From Xenoacremonium recifei (lineage: Eukaryota; Ascomycota; Sordariomycetes; Hypocreales; Nectriaceae), in the NCBI GenBank assembly GCA_012184525.1, contig WOFQ01000009.1, positions 248,001 to 312,000 of the forward strand: a stretch of DNA of 64,000 nt, written 5' to 3'. Position 1 is the stretch's first letter; each line of letters begins with the position of its first letter. The position numbers and the translations under genes were made by a program. This document shows, one piece after another, positions 1-10,689 of this stretch. Under the pieces are notes generated by a model, which saw only the letters and a program-made list of their open reading frames with translations, did no database searches and was not told where the DNA came from.

Positions 1-1
1 C

Positions 2-304
2 TTAGTCGCAGATGGCAAGGCAGATCGAGCCTTGTTGATCTGCGGAACAGGTCTTGGAGTGGCCATTTCAGCAAACAAGATCAAAGGCATCCGGGCAGTA
101 ACAGCGCATGACAGCTTCAGCGTCGAGCGCGGGGTCAAGAGCAATAACGCACAAGTTCTTTGCATGGGTGAGAGGGTGGTAGGACTGGAGCTAGCGAGAC
201 GCCTGGCTACCGAATGGCTAGGGTACGAGTTTGATCCTACGAGTCACAGCGCAAAGAAAGTCGAAGCCATAGAGGGCCTGGAAGCTCAAGCAGCAGGGGT
301 TTGA
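2..304 (+). CDS. RpiB/LacAB-family sugar-phosphate isomerase, 3' part (copy 1)
   Basis: The frame is open from the left window edge to a stop at 304, so only the last 100 residues are present. The visible part has the RpiB/LacAB signature: the active-site stretch ICGTGLGVAISANK with its catalytic-type Cys, then TAHDSFSVER and NAQVLC.G.RVVG. The family isomerises aldose/ketose phosphates (ribose-5-P, or erythrulose phosphates in tetritol catabolism). It is a close paralogue of the gene at 29218-29798, with about 12 differences over 81 aligned residues by eye. Unlike that copy it has no intron after the GYEFDP motif. The substrate cannot be told from sequence. The 5' part and its neighbours lie outside the window. 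Confidence 0.9.
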   Translation, partial: LVADGKADRALLICGTGLGVAISANKIKGIRAVTAHDSFSVERGVKSNNAQVLCMGERVVGLELARRLATEWLGYEFDPTSHSAKKVEAIEGLEAQAAGV

Positions 305-1653
305 GAGCTGGGGGTGCCCTTGGATAGGCTGGTGTCCGATTCCGGACAGCTACATAGGGCCATCTAGTTTAAAAATAATGATTAGCTCCATCTTCCAGTT
401 CATTTCGATCTCTGTATGTCTCGAAAATGTGTCAAAGTTGGAGAAAGAGTCGTGAATCGACAGCAGTGGGCCAGAGTGCCGGCATCCCCAAAGGGGAATC
501 AACCCGAGACCCCACGGGGTAAATCCTGACCCAACACCAACAGGGTAATTCGGAAGGATGGTCACAGAGGTGCGTCCGGCCAGGGACACGAGGACAAATC
601 CGAGTTGCAGCTGGCGCTGCAGCATCAGTCCACAGTGGTACCATGTGACCTGAAGACCTGAAATGTACTACCCCCCCAACCAGAGGCTTCGTGACCAATT
701 ATTTGCAGTATTAAATAGTTCCAGCATGAATAACTCTGTTTAGAGGTTCGGGCACAGGCCAAATAAGTATAAGAGAAGGTCCTAGTCGACGATGATCGCC
801 CAGCAGTCAGCTAGAAGTTGCATCACTGCTTCACTGGCGCCGTCCCTGGTCTTTGTACTATCCTTTTGAAAAGCTGGGCGGGAAGAGGTTTGCCGGAGCT
901 GGAATTACTGAATTTCTCTCTGATCAGAAATTCCTTAGTACGAATATGTAGGAGACGCGCTCGGAGCGTGACCACCCAGGAAGTGTTGCAGATTGAGTTG
1001 ATATCATTTCACACTCTGTCCCGCAGGGGCAACGGCACAACTGCTAAAGACCGACAGGACAGAAGTTCAGTAATAGACAACGACTGGACAAGATAGTTAG
1101 AACGGAGCAAGGGCGAGGAAAGTGTGAGGTACCTACGCAGCAGATCCAGCAACGAGACATCGTCAATCGTAGGCATGATTACTCCAGTAGTTCCGCCCCG
1201 ACGTCATTAATGAGATAGCTATATCCAATGCGGGGAAACAATATCAATGTGATAGCGGGATCTCACGTTCACCCTGCCGGTTACTCAATCGACTGTGGAG
1301 CTGATTAGCTAGGTAGAGACGAGGAGAATATAAGCACAGGAGGTGACTAACATCTCACCCTACCGCCTCCATCACCCCGCCGCTGTTCGTGCGTATGTGA
1401 GGAAGGAGCTTTGGACCCGCGATTTTCCTCTGAAGGTAGTTCTTTTTGGGATCCGTAACTTAGATCAATCAACATCCTTTTCTCATTTTCTGCCGCTTCC
1501 ATCATCATCATCCCGCCGCTTCCAATCGAAACTGTTCAGTATACTGCAACCTGCATGCCAGCCGGCATGCCACCTTTCCACATCTTAAGCAACCCACAAG
1601 CCTCTGGCTATCGAAGAACTACAGAGACTGCAGTGAACAACGAGTCACACTAG
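305..1653. other. Intergenic, no gene recognised
   Basis: Several short ORFs occur on both strands, but none has a recognisable motif or credible splice structure. The stretch includes a short A/T-rich promoter-like segment near 1320-1335. I see no RNA gene or mobile element. Confidence 0.5.
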
Positions 1654-2348
1654 CGACTCACCTTTAAAGGTGCCAAGTACTACCGACCCTGGATTGACGG
1701 GCTCGCCTTGACAGACGATATGGTAAGTAAAGCTTGAAGCTCATCAAACTGCTTGCTCGTTCATATTTGTAGGTGATCTACGAGGCCGTGTCAAAGAAAC
1801 TCCTGACGAAGGCCAGTCCCGTCTTCGTATGTGTATCCCCCGAGTACACGTACGCAGATTTTCACAAAATCACCAATTCGGAATCTCCAAATAAGGCTGC
1901 TGAAGAGATCAAGAACCAGCCAAGCTCAGGCTTTCCCAGTTCTCCGAAGAGTTCGCCACCCTCTGAAGCACGAAGACTCAGTCCGGAAGACTGCGACGAG
2001 ACCAGTATCACCAAACATCTCAAATGCACAAAGACGTGTAACCGACCTCTTGATGTTTGCAATTGCCCCGACATCTGTCACGACGGAGAACCGTGCAAAC
2101 CATGCAGCAACCTTCAAGTGTCAAGTCGACGAGACCGGCGATCAATTTCCACCCTTGCCAATAACGAACCTCGCCTTCTGCCGGAGCAGCAGCCTGTTCC
2201 TCCTTACGCTGGCCTTCCCCAGAGCCAGTCGATAAACACGGGCGCGCGGAATATGCCGCTCCATAGGCTCCTAGAGCCCAAGGTGGCCACACTTTCAATC
2301 TATAAATTTAAACTGAGATTAATCTTGAGTATAAGTATTAATATATAA
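1654..2348 (+). pseudogene. Possible gene relic with Cys-rich (NFX1-finger-like) segment
   Basis: An open frame from 1654 runs to an apparent fungal intron (donor GTAAGT at 1721, acceptor TTTGTAG ending 1772) and continues in frame to 2348. The part after the intron has a Cys-rich segment, roughly residues 84-110 of that exon, with spacing C-x3-C-x6-C-x-C-x3-C-x6-C-x2-C. This resembles an NFX1-type zinc finger (inference only). No start codon with a sensible upstream exon was found, and the C-terminal part is low-complexity and becomes A/T-rich. I read it as a fragment of a larger, lost gene, but a short lineage-specific gene is possible. Confidence 0.3.
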
Positions 2349-3283
2349 CCTATAACCAGTTACCTATAGCTTCTCGATGACTATGTACTCATAATTATAG
2401 TCGCCCTCACCCTCATTTCCGAATTCCTATCAACCTAATAAAGAACTACTGCAACACTCTGTCTCTACTGCGTATCGCCGTCTCCAGCTTTTGCACCAAC
2501 CACCGTGTCCCTGCATTCCACGTGCAGACGACGCGGTATCAACCGTTATGCGAGGACTGCCCCGCGTTTTGCAGCCTTGACAGCACATCTCCAAGTTGCA
2601 TGTTCAACGTATTAAACGACATCTGGTGTGCGTGCTGACCATTCTTAAGCTTGTCTGTCTGCTGGGTCAGATGCTGAGTCAACTAGCCAAACCACTGAGG
2701 CAGTTGTCAAACTTGGGTAGATGGCTCTGTGACTTGAGGAGACGGCTGGCTGCTTTGGGTAGAAAGCTGGATGACTTGAGTGCTCAACTCTCGTGTGTTA
2801 GCAGCCCACTACTTCATCTCAGTTCTCATCTGTCCGACCTGATTATTTAACTGAGTATGGTACTGTCTAACTTGAGTCGACAGCTGTCCGAGTTGAGTGG
2901 ATAGCTACTCCAAATCCCGAGTCTTCTACCTCGTCATCGAACGAGGATGTTCGTCTCTTTTGCCTCTGCCTGTGGCTTTCGTTGGCGGTGGATGATCCGA
3001 GGTTGGAGGCTGCGGCGGTCTGCGGCGGTTCCGACCTGGTGACTGTGGTTAGGACTTCATAAAAGCGTGCGAGGTTAGACTACTGATAGCTTACCAAGGA
3101 GAGGGCTGGCTAGACAATGTTCCGCCAGTTATCTGGTCAGGGGTGACGCTGGGAGGATGCATGCCGAATATCCTTCTTATGATATATTATTTCTTTTTTT
3201 AATTTTCTCTAGTTATTATAAAACTGCTTTAATTATAACTAATGCATATCAACTTTCTCTCCTTATCATGACCCAACTCGTTA
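2349..3283. other. Intergenic, relic-like and partly A/T-rich
   Basis: Around 2640-2900 the sequence repeats a loose unit resembling 'acttgagtcgacagctg'. On the minus strand this would read as Gln/Leu-rich heptads, so it may be a decayed coiled-coil coding segment. The flanks at 2290-2350 and 3180-3260 are A/T-rich. No intact gene was found. Confidence 0.35.
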
Positions 3284-3508
3284 TGACATAATATTACAGT
3301 GAGGTCGTTGCGGCTTCGCAGCGAGAACGCAATAATGTTCAAGAATATTTATATATATGAGGGATTAAGCCCTAACAGTAGAATAAGGTCAGAGATTAAT
3401 ACAGTCAATTAGAGACTTCTAGCTGTGTTAACCCTGTGACTAAGCTACGACTCTCCTGCGAACCTCTTGCAGCTTGTTCACTCCCCTCATTACCACCAGC
3501 GTCTGACA
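3284..3508. repeat. Candidate solo LTR relic
   Basis: The segment starts TGACATAATATTACA and ends GCGTCTGACA, giving TG...CA termini. It has an A/T-rich TATA-like core (near 3345-3360) followed by a C/T-rich 3' part with 'ctacgactctcctgcgaacc', a layout typical of fungal LTRs. No second LTR, primer-binding site or reverse transcriptase frame is next to it, and I could not verify a target-site duplication. This rests on general LTR layout only. Confidence 0.3.
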
Positions 3509-3710
3509 GTACTCAGCGTTAATAATAATTATTATAATCATAATGCATGTCGGCTTGCTCTCTTCAATTTAATGTCGGCTTTAATACCCTCCATCTTCAT
3601 AATATATTCATTCTAAACACCAAAAGTTAGCTGTCTTTGTCGCTGGAACCTTATTTCGGGCCTTACCTTGCTCTCACACCACGAATAAATGATCCGAGTA
3701 ATGGGCCAGT

Positions 3711-4145
3711 TCATGAATCATCACTTCCTGTCTGAGACTCCGGAGGTGACATCTGGCGGTCAGTTCTCCAATAGAACGTGACAACATTTGCCCCAATAGT
3801 GAAATCCTGGCTCTCGTTGTATCCCAAAACATTGTAAAGCCTCATCAAGAACCTTCCGAGCCCTTCCACCGCTTCTAAAGCAAATGTGCTCCCATTTGCC
3901 GACGTGGCCCATAAATTGATGCCGTTTGCCCTTCCGATCAGAACCCACCTGTCCGTGATCGTGATATTGATATCGACTTCTGGGTCCTCAATCTCCTCGA
4001 TGATCTCCTTGACGCCCTTTCGATGCATCACGGGATCAATAGCGAGTGGTCTTCTATTCGCCATTTTGCCGTCAAGTTGGAAGTTCGGATGAGAAGGAAA
4101 GCTCGAGAAGAACAGTTCAGATTGACCAGCGTCGTCGTGATGCAA
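3711..4145 (-). CDS. Small hypothetical protein
   Basis: A single-exon frame of 144 residues; an internal Met at 4064 would give a 117-residue product starting MANRRPLAID. It is mildly acidic, with a Ser/Asp-rich C-terminus and no signal peptide or membrane segment. The central part (INITITDRWVLIG) looks like beta-strand, so it could be a small globular domain, but I recognise no family. It stands alone between a relic-rich stretch and the permease gene. It may be a real lineage-specific gene or chance. Confidence 0.4.
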   Translation of the reverse strand: MHHDDAGQSELFFSSFPSHPNFQLDGKMANRRPLAIDPVMHRKGVKEIIEEIEDPEVDINITITDRWVLIGRANGINLWATSANGSTFALEAVEGLGRFLMRLYNVLGYNESQDFTIGANVVTFYWRTDRQMSPPESQTGSDDS

Positions 4146-4790
4146 GGTATGAGATATGTTTCGATGATCAAAGAACCGTCAAATCGGCAGAAGTGGCATC
4201 CTTTATATAGGCAAGGTCCATAATGGTATCCCATCTAAGTTCATCCTCCTCTACGTGTAAGTAGTATTGACAGAGTCAAGATTCTGACGACAACCAGGTG
4301 AGACTGAGCTTGGACATGTTTCTCTTGGCTGCGACTCTTCACACTTATCCACATAACTTAAAAATCTCTTTGAGTAGATATGAAGTATATTTTACTTTGA
4401 CTTCTCGTCCAATGAGAAATATTAAATTATTCTGGGTATAAAGTTTATTGAACAATTAAGGAAGCAACTTACAGGTAATTGGGGTCATTACCTTGGAAAG
4501 ACACGTGGGAAGACAGAAGATTCAGGAACAGGAAAGCAAAGTGTAAAGTTTGGGAAAGAATAGACTATGATTATATTCCAAAAGTACCTGTCTGGGCTTC
4601 GTATGGCGTCAGATTCAAATCCATAAAATTTTAATCCCACTTTCTAAATCTCTTCAATAAATTATGTCATAATCTGATACATATTTGTGCTTTCATCAAG
4701 TTGAGTCTTCAGTCATTCCTGGGAATGTGGAGTTCGTAATAAAATTTACTTTTTCTATAAAATTTACGGCTGAACTCTGCAAAAGTCAAG
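4146..4790. other. Intergenic, A/T-rich
   Basis: A/T-rich spacer between the small hypothetical gene and the 3' end of the permease gene. It presumably holds the permease terminator and polyadenylation signals. No gene or repeat recognised. Confidence 0.5.
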
Positions 4791-6577
4791 CTAGAGCGAA
4801 GCCTCTAGGTCTCTCTTGACATCTCCTTTCTCGGAGACAGGCTGAACATCCTGGCCCTCGATGTCAGACAAAGCCGGTGCATCACCAAATGTCCCAAAAT
4901 AGTCCAAATCATCCACTGCCAGTCTATCAGGCATCGGCCAGAAATAATCCAGGATTAGGTAGAGAGACCCAGACACAATGCAACCTGCAAACCAGGCGAG
5001 CTGGTAGACCCGGGTCCAGCCACCCCAGAAACCAGAAGGATCCATAGCCTTCTGAGCTAGTCCCGGCAGCAGGTACCAAACCCCAGTGACCCAAGCAACC
5101 GGTGCCCGCCAGTTCCAGCCTTTGAAGTACCAGTAGATGCTCTGAGGTGAGTTTCCATACAGGTGAGTGAGCTTGATATTTCTCTTTCGAATGAGAAAGT
5201 AGTCGGCAAACATAATGCCCATTAGAGGGCCGAGGAATACGTTGAAGCTCGAAACCACCGTCAAAAAATTGGTGGCACTGTTCAGCAATGACCACGGCTG
5301 CATGACAAAGGCAAAGAGCAGCGTCATATAAGCCCCGCGGCGAATTGTGAACCAACGAGGGAGAAGTGCTGCCAAGTCAATGCCGGCAACCACCAAGTTT
5401 GAGGCAACAACGATGCCAAATTGCGAGAGCATGAATGCAATACTTGCAAAAGCGACCGCTGCCCGAGCGCCTCTGTTATCCTCGTACTCGCGGATAGCAT
5501 TCAGAAAGGCGTAAGGCTGCCATAACAGCTTACTTTCCTGTGGATAGAGTGTTGCGGCACAAGAGGTGCAGACAATGCCGATACACGCCACAATGATTGT
5601 TCCCAAAGGTACCATGACTACCTGAGCGAGGATTTGATCACCCGACTTACGGGCATAGCGAGTATAGTCCGACTGTGACCACATATGAGTTGCAACGCTT
5701 CCTATATTTGCCATAACTGCAGCGACAAAAGCCCAGCCAAGATTACCGCCTTTGGCAGGCTTCACCCCGGAAACTAGACTGACATCAGCCAGCAGAGCAC
5801 CACCGCCATGGGCTCGGACGGTAGCCCAAATCAGGAGCACGAAGACGGTTGTAGCAACAGTCGTCGAAGCGATCAGAAATGGTTTCCGGTAGTTTTCGGG
5901 ACTAAACCACGCCAAAGGGGCACAGAGAAGAATGTAAATTACGAAGGATATGAGATCATTAACTTGCATAGCACCATTCGCTAAACTCTTATCGAGATTG
6001 ACGAAGGAGGGCCAAATGCAGGTAATTAAGACTTTGAGGCATTGGCAACCGTACCAGGTGTTTGTCGATGTCCAGACGAAAGAGAGAAAGACACGAATGG
6101 CCTAAAAGAACATTAGTTTGTCTGTCAAGTCATTTGTGAAGCAGGACCTCACCATTGGGAAAAGATAACCCCAAATGCCCCAATTTTGCTTCATCCAGAT
6201 GGGAAAGCCGATATGCCACTTGGCGCCAGGAGCACCTCCAGCGATGCACATGAGGCCTGCGAAAACGTTCCCAATGATAATAGCAAGCATCGATTGCTGC
6301 GCTGATCAGTCGCAGTCCGGAGAATGATGTTTTCGGGGGAATTCACCCAAACATTAAGCCCTAAGGAGATCAATGAAGATCCAGTGGTCCATCCACCGAC
6401 ATTGAAGGAACCAGTAACCATCCATAGTCCAACGAATTCCCAAGGCCCGTACCTGCGCCGAGAAGGTGGTAGGGGGCGAGTGTCTCTATTGACATAGATG
6501 TCGACATCGGTGTCCGTGTCCTGGTTGACCTCGATGCGTCGCAACACACGACGGAAAACGGACGTCTTCGAAGACAT
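4791..6577 (-). CDS. NCS1-family nucleobase/allantoin-type permease
   Basis: Three exons on the minus strand, 6577-6347, 6296-6153 and 6101-4791, joined by 50 and 51 nt introns with canonical borders, give 561 residues. That fits the Fur/Dal4/Fui1 branch of the NCS1 permeases, plasma-membrane H+ symporters for uracil, allantoin, uridine, thiamine and related compounds. The first membrane segments carry the family motif GGWTTGSSLISLGLN and then the AGGAPGAKWHIGFP region. About twelve hydrophobic segments follow, and the acidic cytosolic tail ends near DLEASL. The start at 6577 (MSSKTSVFRR) was chosen because it gives a basic cytosolic N-terminus. It is divergent from the dioxygenase gene at 7085, so the two probably share control. 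The substrate is not determined. Confidence 0.88.
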
Positions 6578-7084
6578 GCTGAAACGTTGTGGAAGCCCTG
6601 GAGCAAAGTTCTTGGCGGCCGCAAAAGAAAGAAATATCAATGATCTTATATGCCTTCAGTGATCCAATACATTTCGAGTCGGTGCATCGATAAAGTCTGC
6701 TGTTAGAAAGGGAATTTCTTATCGCATTGATAGGCTGAGACCGGACTGCAGACCCTGTTCCACATATTAGCGCAGCTATCGTGATAAGTTTAGCCGTTTA
6801 GCAGTTTTTCAGTTTAAGCTTTATCAATATCAGCAGCCGACAACAAATACTTTATACTAATCCAATTAGAATAAATGTTTGATGCCAGAACCAGAGCCAA
6901 ATCTGTCAGTTTTGCAGTTCTTCAGTCCTCTATCAGACACTAATAGGGCTTCGACTTTCATGTGGGAGGCTTATAAAGATTGAGCGAGGATAACTCCTAG
7001 GACTCGTCAATCTTGACATACATCCAACTCAGACTGAATTGAGTTAGATCAGAACACCAATTGACTTGATACGGACTCCTAACA
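6578..7084. promoter_or_regulatory. Divergent promoter, permease / dioxygenase
   Basis: This 507 nt interval separates the start codons of the divergently transcribed NCS1 permease and 2-oxoglutarate oxygenase genes. It is A/T-rich, with TATA-like sequence near 6850 and 'ttataaag' near 6972. No specific operator could be assigned. Confidence 0.5.
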
Positions 7085-8251
7085 ATGCCTCATGTAGAAA
7101 CTATTACTAAGCCTACAGAGGCGCCCAAAACTGTCAAGTTACAGAATGGCACTGTCTTTAGTTTCAACTCAAATTCATCCACGGACTTAGATATCATACC
7201 GGTCATTGACGCTTCAAAGATCTGGAGTGAGAAACTCGAAGATCGGCAGAGCGTCGCTCAAGAGATTCGAGATGCTTCAAGAAACATTGGGTTCTTCTAT
7301 TTGACAAACCATGTGAGTAAGTAATCGATGCGTAGATATTACCACCTATTAAAGAAGCTCGCAGGGAATTAATCCGAAGTATCCGGAAGATACTATAAAG
7401 CAAGCGAAGCGCTTCTTCTCTCTTCCAGAGAAGGACAAAATGAAGGTCTTTACCGGGCTCGTGCCGAATGAGTATGTGGGTTACCACCCAATGGAATGCT
7501 ATAACCGAAATGGATGGAAACATCAAGGTGAGTCGACATTTCCTCGACCCAACAGTATCCAAACTTACCGGACTCTGAAGACCTAAGTGAGGCCTTCAAT
7601 TGGGCATACGATCCAGTTGAAGATCCAGAGGCACCTGCAGATGCTGAGTCTTCTGTAAGCATCTGGCCGTCGGATCTACCGGGTTTCCGTGAGGGTCTCT
7701 ACGCCTACCACACCCAACTGTTGCGACTCGCACGCCGTCTAACTCGAATCTTCGCACTTGCCCTTGGCTTGCCAGAGGACTACTTTGACCAGTATGTTAG
7801 AAGACCAGAGGCTGGCATGAGAATCTTGCGTTACCCTGAGCAAAAACACTCCGTCGATGAGCAGAACGGCATCGGAGCACACACCGACGTGGAGTGCTTC
7901 ACTATCGTTACCCAAGATGCCTCCGGAGGCCTCGAGGTCCTCAGTAAAGCCGGTACTTGGGTGAAAGCAAAACCTATCCCAGGTTCATTGGTGGTAAATA
8001 TTGCGGACTGCTTCATGAGGCAAACCAACGATTATTTCGTCTCGACCATTCACCGAGTCATCAATATGAGCGGTCAGGAAAGATATTCGGTTCCTTTCTT
8101 CTTCGGCTTTGACCGGTCGAAAGTCTTGGAGCCCGTTCCTTCCTGCTTCAGCGCGGACAACCCAATGAAATACCCTATTATGACCGGGGGCGAATACTAC
8201 ACATGGAGGACCAACAAGCAAAAGAAAACGAACACGCGCAGTGTAATCTAG
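7085..8251 (+). CDS. 2-oxoglutarate/Fe(II) dioxygenase, isopenicillin-N-synthase-like
   Basis: Exons 7085-7312, 7365-7527 and 7581-8251 give 353 residues. The N-terminal DIOX_N part includes PVIDASKIW and GFFYLTNHGI. The C-terminal 2OG-FeII core shows the iron triad as HTD (GIGAHTDVECF) and the distal His (STIHRVIN), with the 2-oxoglutarate-binding Arg/Ser in QERYSVPFF. Both introns have GTGAGT donors. Members hydroxylate or desaturate small molecules; fungal relatives include thymine-7-hydroxylase and secondary-metabolite oxidases. The neighbours are an NCS1 permease (divergent) and a Zn2Cys6 regulator (convergent, 66 nt away), which suggests it acts on an imported heterocycle. That substrate link is inference. 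Confidence 0.88.
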
Positions 8252-8317
8252 AAGTGTCTTAAATTCTTTTGAAGAATACTAGTAAATAGGAATTGTTATT
8301 TTCCGATATCAAGAGTG

Positions 8318-10057
8318 TCAGCTGGTAGGTGGCCAAGGAAACGCTCGTAGCAAGCCTACAGAGAAGAACCCATGCTCGTGACTATCATCCAACCCAAGAG
8401 ATTCCAAGTTTGTGCCCCAGAAATAAGACTCATCATATATAGCGTCTTCTTCTGCAGGTGTTTCGTTAACAGCATGCCCCTCCATAAAATGGTCAAGTCC
8501 TTCCTGTTGAGACTGTAATTTCTCGATTGCCACGCTCACCAACTTGCTGTATTCACTAAACCGGTTCAAGAAAGAGATGATTGATCCCAAGACGTCCCTT
8601 AATACAAGAACATCTGACTGACTGAGAGCATGCTTCCTTGCAACGCCGAGGAGCATGTGGCCTACTCCAACTAGTTGTTGCAGGACCCCGGACGCTGAGG
8701 CTCGTACGTATTCGGGAGGTATGGCGTTCATGCTTTCCATCATGTCTCGTGCGGTCTGGCATGCGGTACTCAGACTATCTTCTCGTGAGAGGCATGTGAT
8801 CATTCGAGCCAGATGAATAACGCAAAGAATGGTACAAGCCTGGAATCCACACCTGTTCCGCCCGCTATCCGCGGATGGAGCAGAAGCGGCACCAAAGTGA
8901 GGAAGAAGCCTCTCCTGTATCTCAGACAACTTTTTCATCATCGATTCTGTATCAGTACCGTTGTACTCCGGGAATATAGATAAGTGCTTGCGTCGTGTCG
9001 AGCGAAAGTTGGAAACAGCGTGCTCAAGGATACGATAGAGATCCGTCGTCAAGTTCCAGCCGGAGAACCAATCTTCAAACTGGCCATCTCGCCCAGGAAT
9101 AAATGCCGGATGGTGCGGCCCCGAAGGGTAACCCACGTCGCACTGTGTTTCGGAACATCTGACGAGACTCCCAAGAACGCAGCAAGTCTGGACTTCCAGT
9201 CGGTACATGGTCCACCAAAGGCGACGCCTAACTTCCTTCTCACAGACGCTTACTTGCGCCGGCCACTTTGACTCATCGTGGAAATTTGATTGCGCGCACA
9301 CGCCGTGGTAGAAGGTGAGATATTTGTGTACCATTGCTACATCCCCGTTTTGAGACCCGAGGAGGGCCAAGAAGCCACATGAACGTATCAAATCAACGAG
9401 GTTCGTGCCCCGAATATCCAAAGGGACGAGAGAGATGGCTTCAGTGAGATATCCCTCTGCTATCTTGGCAGGATTTGATAGTGGCTCATCGTCCGTGAAC
9501 AAGGCACCGCTGCCAACATGATGTGCACTCAGGGCACACATACACACGAGGCTCATGTACTCGGAAGCTCCTTGCGGAAATGTCCCGTCCCTCCAGCCTA
9601 CCCAAAGCTCACGCTCACAGAAGAAGGGGAACCTATGGAGTGAGTAGAGGTTTGACGACCGAGAGAAGAAATAAGAAGCTTACATTGGATGGATGCTGTC
9701 GAGATAGACGTCAAGCAGCGTCGTGACCGTCTTCCGGTGCCTCAAGTTAGGTAGACTTGACGCAGTCCCGAAACTCCCAAAGTCATCGCCAAACCCAGGC
9801 GACCTTCCCGGCGCCTTCGTCTCTCTCCTGTGTCCCGGGCTGGGAATTGTCGCCGTCTTCGAGGTTGAGGGGCCTTTCGGCTTCGTACCTCTCTTCCTGG
9901 GCTGGCGATGTCGTGTGCAATCCTGACCATATTCGAGGCAAGTCAAGCACGATGGCAAAGGAGACTGCCCTTCAGAAGGAGCTTGTCTGCACTTGAGGCC
10001 ACGGCGATGACAGAAGTCGCACGCTTGTGAGATGCGTCTTGCCTTCATGGAGTTCAA
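8318..10057 (-). CDS. Zn2Cys6 fungal transcription factor
   Basis: Two exons (10057-9684 and 9632-8318; 51 nt intron) give 562 residues. The N-terminal binuclear zinc cluster is CDFCHRRGLKC...CLTCLEYGQDC at about residues 13-46, followed by a basic linker (RKRGTKPKG). The central part has the fungal-specific transcription factor domain signature (ALSAHHVGSGAL, EVRRRLWWTMYRLE). It is a nuclear DNA-binding regulator, probably recognising CGG-type sites. Its 3' end faces that of the dioxygenase gene, so a local role in controlling the permease/dioxygenase pair is plausible but not shown. Confidence 0.9.
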
Positions 10058-10404
10058 TGACGAGGGCTCGTTGAAGATGCTGGAGCAGGGGGTCTCGGAA
10101 GACGGAGGTAGTTATTTACACCGGACACTAACAGGCCAGCGATAAGGATTTCCAACAACAAACCCCGCTGATAAGATCGCCAAGAAGTGCTTCAATATTA
10201 CTCCGTCCTAACAAGTACATTCCTCAATGTACTTGTAGGCATGGGAAGTTCAAAACGAAGGAAAGATGCGTTCTTTTATTTGACGGCCTTTTTTTTAACA
10301 GGGGAGTGTCAAATTCCGCCGCCCGTCAAGTCCTATGGTCACCCCCTCTAACGCTCCGTACTGCTTATCGAGAAGTCCTCTATGCCACCAAGCAATCTCT
10401 CTTT
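10058..10404. promoter_or_regulatory. Upstream region of the Zn2Cys6 gene
   Basis: This 347 nt spacer holds the promoter and 5' leader of the minus-strand regulator, and the 3' end region of the minus-strand ORF at 10405. A T-rich run lies near 10288-10300. Nothing else recognised. Confidence 0.45.
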
Positions 10405-10689
10405 TCATTCAATCACGTAGCACCACCCGTCTCGCTCTCCTTCAGCTGCATACACAAGTCTCATGGCTTCGCGTAATTGGCGGATCGCTGATTTGGGATC
10501 TTCCTTCATCAGTTCGTTGCAATGATTCTGCAACAACACCGCGACTTCTTGGACAAGCTGTTCAGTCTCCGCATCTGCCTTCAAAACGTAGTCTGTATAC
10601 TCGGCAAAGAAGCTGTAATCCCTCTCAATCATATGGCAAGGACGAGGGTGGCTGGCTACCGTAGAGAAGCCGTGCATTAAGAAGGTCAT
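10405..10689 (-). CDS. ORF overlapping the HAD hydrolase stop (ATGA), unknown function
   Basis: This 94-residue frame starts with an ATG whose last bases form the TGA stop of the upstream HAD gene (ATGA, 10689-10686). It is predicted mostly helical and charged, with Leu/Glu heptad-like stretches (ETEQLVQEVAVLLQNH). It has coding-like composition but no family I recognise. Three readings are possible: a reinitiation-coupled second cistron, the displaced C-terminus of the HAD protein after a one-base frameshift or sequencing error, or an exon of the same gene joined by an intron I could not place convincingly. Confidence 0.45.
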   Translation of the reverse strand: MTFLMHGFSTVASHPRPCHMIERDYSFFAEYTDYVLKADAETEQLVQEVAVLLQNHCNELMKEDPKSAIRQLREAMRLVYAAEGERDGWCYVIE

